64,000 bases of DNA from CAYTPI01 sp964439625 (GTDB taxonomy: Bacteria; Chloroflexota; Anaerolineae; Aggregatilineales; UBA3940): contig CAYTPI010000001.1 in NCBI GenBank assembly GCA_964439625.1, forward strand, positions 186,001-250,000, in the 5' to 3' direction. Of this stretch, positions 61,632-64,000 are shown piece after piece. The number at the start of each line of letters is the position of its first letter. Positions within the stretch are counted from its first letter, which is position 1. Position numbers and translations under genes: made by a program. The notes beneath the pieces were generated by a model. It saw only the letters and a list, made by a program, of their open reading frames with translations. It did not search any database and was not told the DNA's origin.

Positions 61632-63490
61632 TGGAGACCACACAGCTGACGATGGCGCAGGCCATTATCAAGTATCTAATGAACCAGTATGTAGAACGCG
61701 ATGGAGTTGAGAACCCCTTCTTTGCGGGTTGCTTTGGCATCTTTGGCCATGGTAATGTGGCTGGCGTGGGCCAAGCTCTGCAACAGTTTCCAGCGTTCCG
61801 CTACTACCAAGCTCGCAACGAACAGGCGATGGTGCATACAGCGGCGGGCTACGCCAAAATGAAGAACCGCTTTCAGACATTAGCCTGTACTACATCGATT
61901 GGCCCAGGCGCCTCCAACATGCTGACTGGTGCTGCTGCTGCGACTGTCAACCGCTTGCCGGTGCTGCTGCTGCCGGGAGATATTTTCTCACGCCGTAATG
62001 TCAACCCTGTCCTCCAGCAGATTGAGTCCACATGGACTCAGGATATTTCTGTCAATGATGCGTTTAAGCCGGTCTCCAAGTATTGGGATCGCATCAACCG
62101 GCCCGAACAGGTGATCATGGCACTGCCAGAAGCTATGCGCGTTCTGACTTCGCCCGCCGAAACGGGTACGGTCACACTCTGCCTGCCGCAGGATGTTCAA
62201 GCAGAGGCCTTCGATTACCCCTCAGCTTTGTTCGCGAAGAAAGTCTGGCGCATCCGGCGCCCTCGCGCTGATGTCGCGCAGCTCCAGCAGGCCGTTGAGA
62301 TGATCAAAGCCAGCACAAAGCCGATCATTGTTGCGGGTGGCGGCGTGGTCTACAGTGAGGCCACCGAAACCCTCGCGAAGTTCGTCGAAGCGACCGGCAT
62401 ACCTGTTGGTGAAACACACGCTGGCAAAGGCTCACTCGTATACAATAACCCGCTTGCCCTCGGTGGCGTCGGCGTCACGGGCACGGCGGGGGCCAACATC
62501 ATGGCGCGTGAGGCAGACCTTGTGATTGGTATCGGCACCCGTTACAGTGACTTCACGACCGCATCTAAGACGACCTTCCAAGAAGAAGGGGTTCAGTTCA
62601 TTAACATCAACGTGGCCGAATTTGACGCCTACAAGCACGGGGCTTTGGCGCTGGTTGCTGATGCCAAAGTAACCCTCGAAGAACTGCTTGAGATGCTTGA
62701 CGGCTGGCAAGTCGATAACAGCTACCGTGAGCGTGCTGCTCAGTTTAACGCGGCATGGGATGCTGAGGTAGACCGCATCTATAACCTTGAGCATGGCCCG
62801 CTGCTGTCTCAGGGTGAAGTGATTGGGGCCGTCAACGCGGCTGCGGGTGATAGTGGCGTTGTCCTGAATGCGGCAGGCAGTATGCCTGGTGACATACATA
62901 AGCTCTGGCGGACGCGGCACGCCAAGCAGTACCACATGGAATATGGCTATTCTTGCATGGGCTATGAGATCGCAGGCGGCCTTGGCGTTAAAATGGCGAC
63001 CCCAGAGCAAGAAGTCTATGTGATGGTCGGTGACGCCTCCTACCTAATGCTCAATAGTGAAATCGTGACCGCCGTTCAGGAAGGCTACAAGCTGACAATC
63101 GTGCTGGTGGATAACCACGGTTTTGCCAGCATCGGCGCCTTATCTGAATCAATCGGTAGTGACGGGTTTGGTACGCGCTACAAGTTCCGTGAAGATAACG
63201 GTCAGTTATCGGGTGCTAATCTACCCATTGACTATGCCGCCAATGCGCGCAGTATGGGGGCAACCGTCATTGAGGCTAGCGATCTGCTGAGCTTCAAGCA
63301 GGCCTTGGCTGAGGCCAAAGCACAGACCAACACCACTGTGATTGTCGTTGAGACTGACCGTGAGCAGCGTGTCGGTGGCTACGAAAGCTGGTGGGACGTG
63401 CCAATTGCTGAGGTCTCTGAGCATGCAACGGTTCAGGAAGCCCGTGCCAAGTGGGAGCGCGAAAGCCTCAACGAGCGCTATTATCTGTAA
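61631..63490 (+). CDS. iolD: 3D-(3,5/4)-trihydroxycyclohexane-1,2-dione hydrolase
   Basis: A 619-residue thiamine-diphosphate enzyme that opens the ring of the inositol-derived dione. GCFGIFGHGNVAGVG and YYQARNEQAMVHTAAGYAKM hold the activating Glu; GPGASNMLTGAAAATVNRLP follows; the C-terminal ThDP/Mg motif is GDASYLMLNSEIVTAVQEGY with VDNHGFASIGALS. Length is normal for IolD (620-650). Translationally coupled to iolC. Confidence 0.93.
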   Translation: METTQLTMAQAIIKYLMNQYVERDGVENPFFAGCFGIFGHGNVAGVGQALQQFPAFRYYQARNEQAMVHTAAGYAKMKNRFQTLACTTSIGPGASNMLTGAAAATVNRLPVLLLPGDIFSRRNVNPVLQQIESTWTQDISVNDAFKPVSKYWDRINRPEQVIMALPEAMRVLTSPAETGTVTLCLPQDVQAEAFDYPSALFAKKVWRIRRPRADVAQLQQAVEMIKASTKPIIVAGGGVVYSEATETLAKFVEATGIPVGETHAGKGSLVYNNPLALGGVGVTGTAGANIMAREADLVIGIGTRYSDFTTASKTTFQEEGVQFININVAEFDAYKHGALALVADAKVTLEELLEMLDGWQVDNSYRERAAQFNAAWDAEVDRIYNLEHGPLLSQGEVIGAVNAAAGDSGVVLNAAGSMPGDIHKLWRTRHAKQYHMEYGYSCMGYEIAGGLGVKMATPEQEVYVMVGDASYLMLNSEIVTAVQEGYKLTIVLVDNHGFASIGALSESIGSDGFGTRYKFREDNGQLSGANLPIDYAANARSMGATVIEASDLLSFKQALAEAKAQTNTTVIVVETDREQRVGGYESWWDVPIAEVSEHATVQEARAKWERESLNERYYL

Positions 63491-63517
63491 CACATAAATA
63501 AGAAGATGGGAGCATAG

Positions 63518-64000
63518 ATGTCAGTTCGGATTGGGTTGATTGGGGCGGGCCGGATGGGGTCGCTGCTAGCGTACCATCTGGCTTACACTGTTGATCAAGC
63601 AGACTTTGTCGCCGTAGCAGACGCCCACGTTGATAGCGCCCGACATGTGGCACAGAAGTTTGGCGTGCCGGATGTCTATGAAGACTACCAGCAGCTGCTT
63701 GAGCGGGCTGACATCGACGCAGTTGTCATCGTCACGCCAACCCACACACATGCTGATGTTATCCAAGATGCGGCTGCAGCTGGCAAACATATCTTCACAG
63801 AGAAGCCATTAGCTTTAACTTTGGAGGCTTGTGATGTTGCCCTCCAAGCCGTTGAGGATGCGGGCGTCAAAATGCAAGTGGGGTTCATGCGCCGCTTTGA
63901 CCCGGCCCATGTTGTCGCCAAGCAAAAAATCAATGAAGGGGTCATTGGAATGCCAGCGGTCTTCAAATCGATAGGTCGTGATGTCGGTGCCCCTAACCTC
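63518..64000 (+). CDS. Second inositol 2-dehydrogenase-like gene, cut by the window end
   Basis: The first 161 codons of another Gfo/Idh/MocA member: IGLIGAGRMGSLLAYHLAYT, VIVTPTHTHADVI, IFTEKPLAL and MQVGFMRRFDPAHVVAKQKI. The GFMRRFDP form is typical of IolG-type dehydrogenases, perhaps acting on scyllo- rather than myo-inositol. It follows iolD by 27 bases, so it belongs to the operon. Confidence 0.88.
   Translation, partial: MSVRIGLIGAGRMGSLLAYHLAYTVDQADFVAVADAHVDSARHVAQKFGVPDVYEDYQQLLERADIDAVVIVTPTHTHADVIQDAAAAGKHIFTEKPLALTLEACDVALQAVEDAGVKMQVGFMRRFDPAHVVAKQKINEGVIGMPAVFKSIGRDVGAPNL

Overview
The window looks like a chromosomal segment of a heterotrophic, probably aerobic member of the Chloroflexota (Anaerolineae-like). 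This is inferred from protein style, not from an rRNA gene. The clues are a sugar-binding lipoprotein with a long Glu-rich linker after the lipobox, a large membrane protein of the PTPS-related type, GT39-type proteins with a C-terminal beta domain, and a MurC with the EADEYD variant. No rRNA, tRNA, CRISPR array or intact insertion sequence was recognised.

Layout. 0-8.9 kb: a possibly broken small gene, murC, two small membrane proteins, an ammonium transporter, a membrane-anchored pentapeptide-repeat protein, an SDR oxidoreductase, a large membrane protein and a GT2 transferase. 8.9-19.6 kb: a glycolate/2-hydroxyacid module with glcDEF, an alanine/serine-glyoxylate aminotransferase, a second FAD plus Fe-S fusion dehydrogenase, a PfkB kinase and an L-lactate/glycolate permease. 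19.6-21.8 kb: a glycerol facilitator and a DhaK without DhaL, each preceded by a leader rich in inverted repeats. 21.9-30.3 kb: a membrane protein, a universal stress protein, two glycosyltransferases, a GAF histidine kinase with two CheY-like receivers, and a Gfo/Idh/MocA oxidoreductase.

30.4-39.9 kb is a decay zone. It holds a serine recombinase remnant, a DUF1622 gene broken by a 7-bp tandem duplication, a multiply frameshifted xdhC, a collapsed GT39-type gene and a truncated sulfatase. These surround an intact AraC regulator and an intact two-gene xanthine-dehydrogenase-type molybdoenzyme.

39.9-47.6 kb: an HD protein, a Tm-1-C-like TIM barrel, and a sugar operon (PfkB kinase, split transketolase, COG4091/SAF dehydrogenase, sugar isomerase) with a GntR regulator. 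The split transketolase gene contains a run of ten Ns. 47.9-53.2 kb: a methyltransferase-TPR protein, a sulfide:quinone-reductase-like protein with no cysteine, a P450 remnant, a hypothetical protein and a HExxH lipoprotein.

53.2-64 kb: a myo-inositol utilisation cluster. It has a LacI regulator with a clear operator over its own promoter, an iolE-like gene, iolG, a RmlD-like reductase, a ribose-type ABC importer, iolC, iolD and a second iolG cut by the window end. The importer would bring in the polyol; IolG, the IolE-like enzyme, IolD and IolC would carry out successive steps of the pathway. Later steps (iolB, iolJ, iolA) are not in the window.
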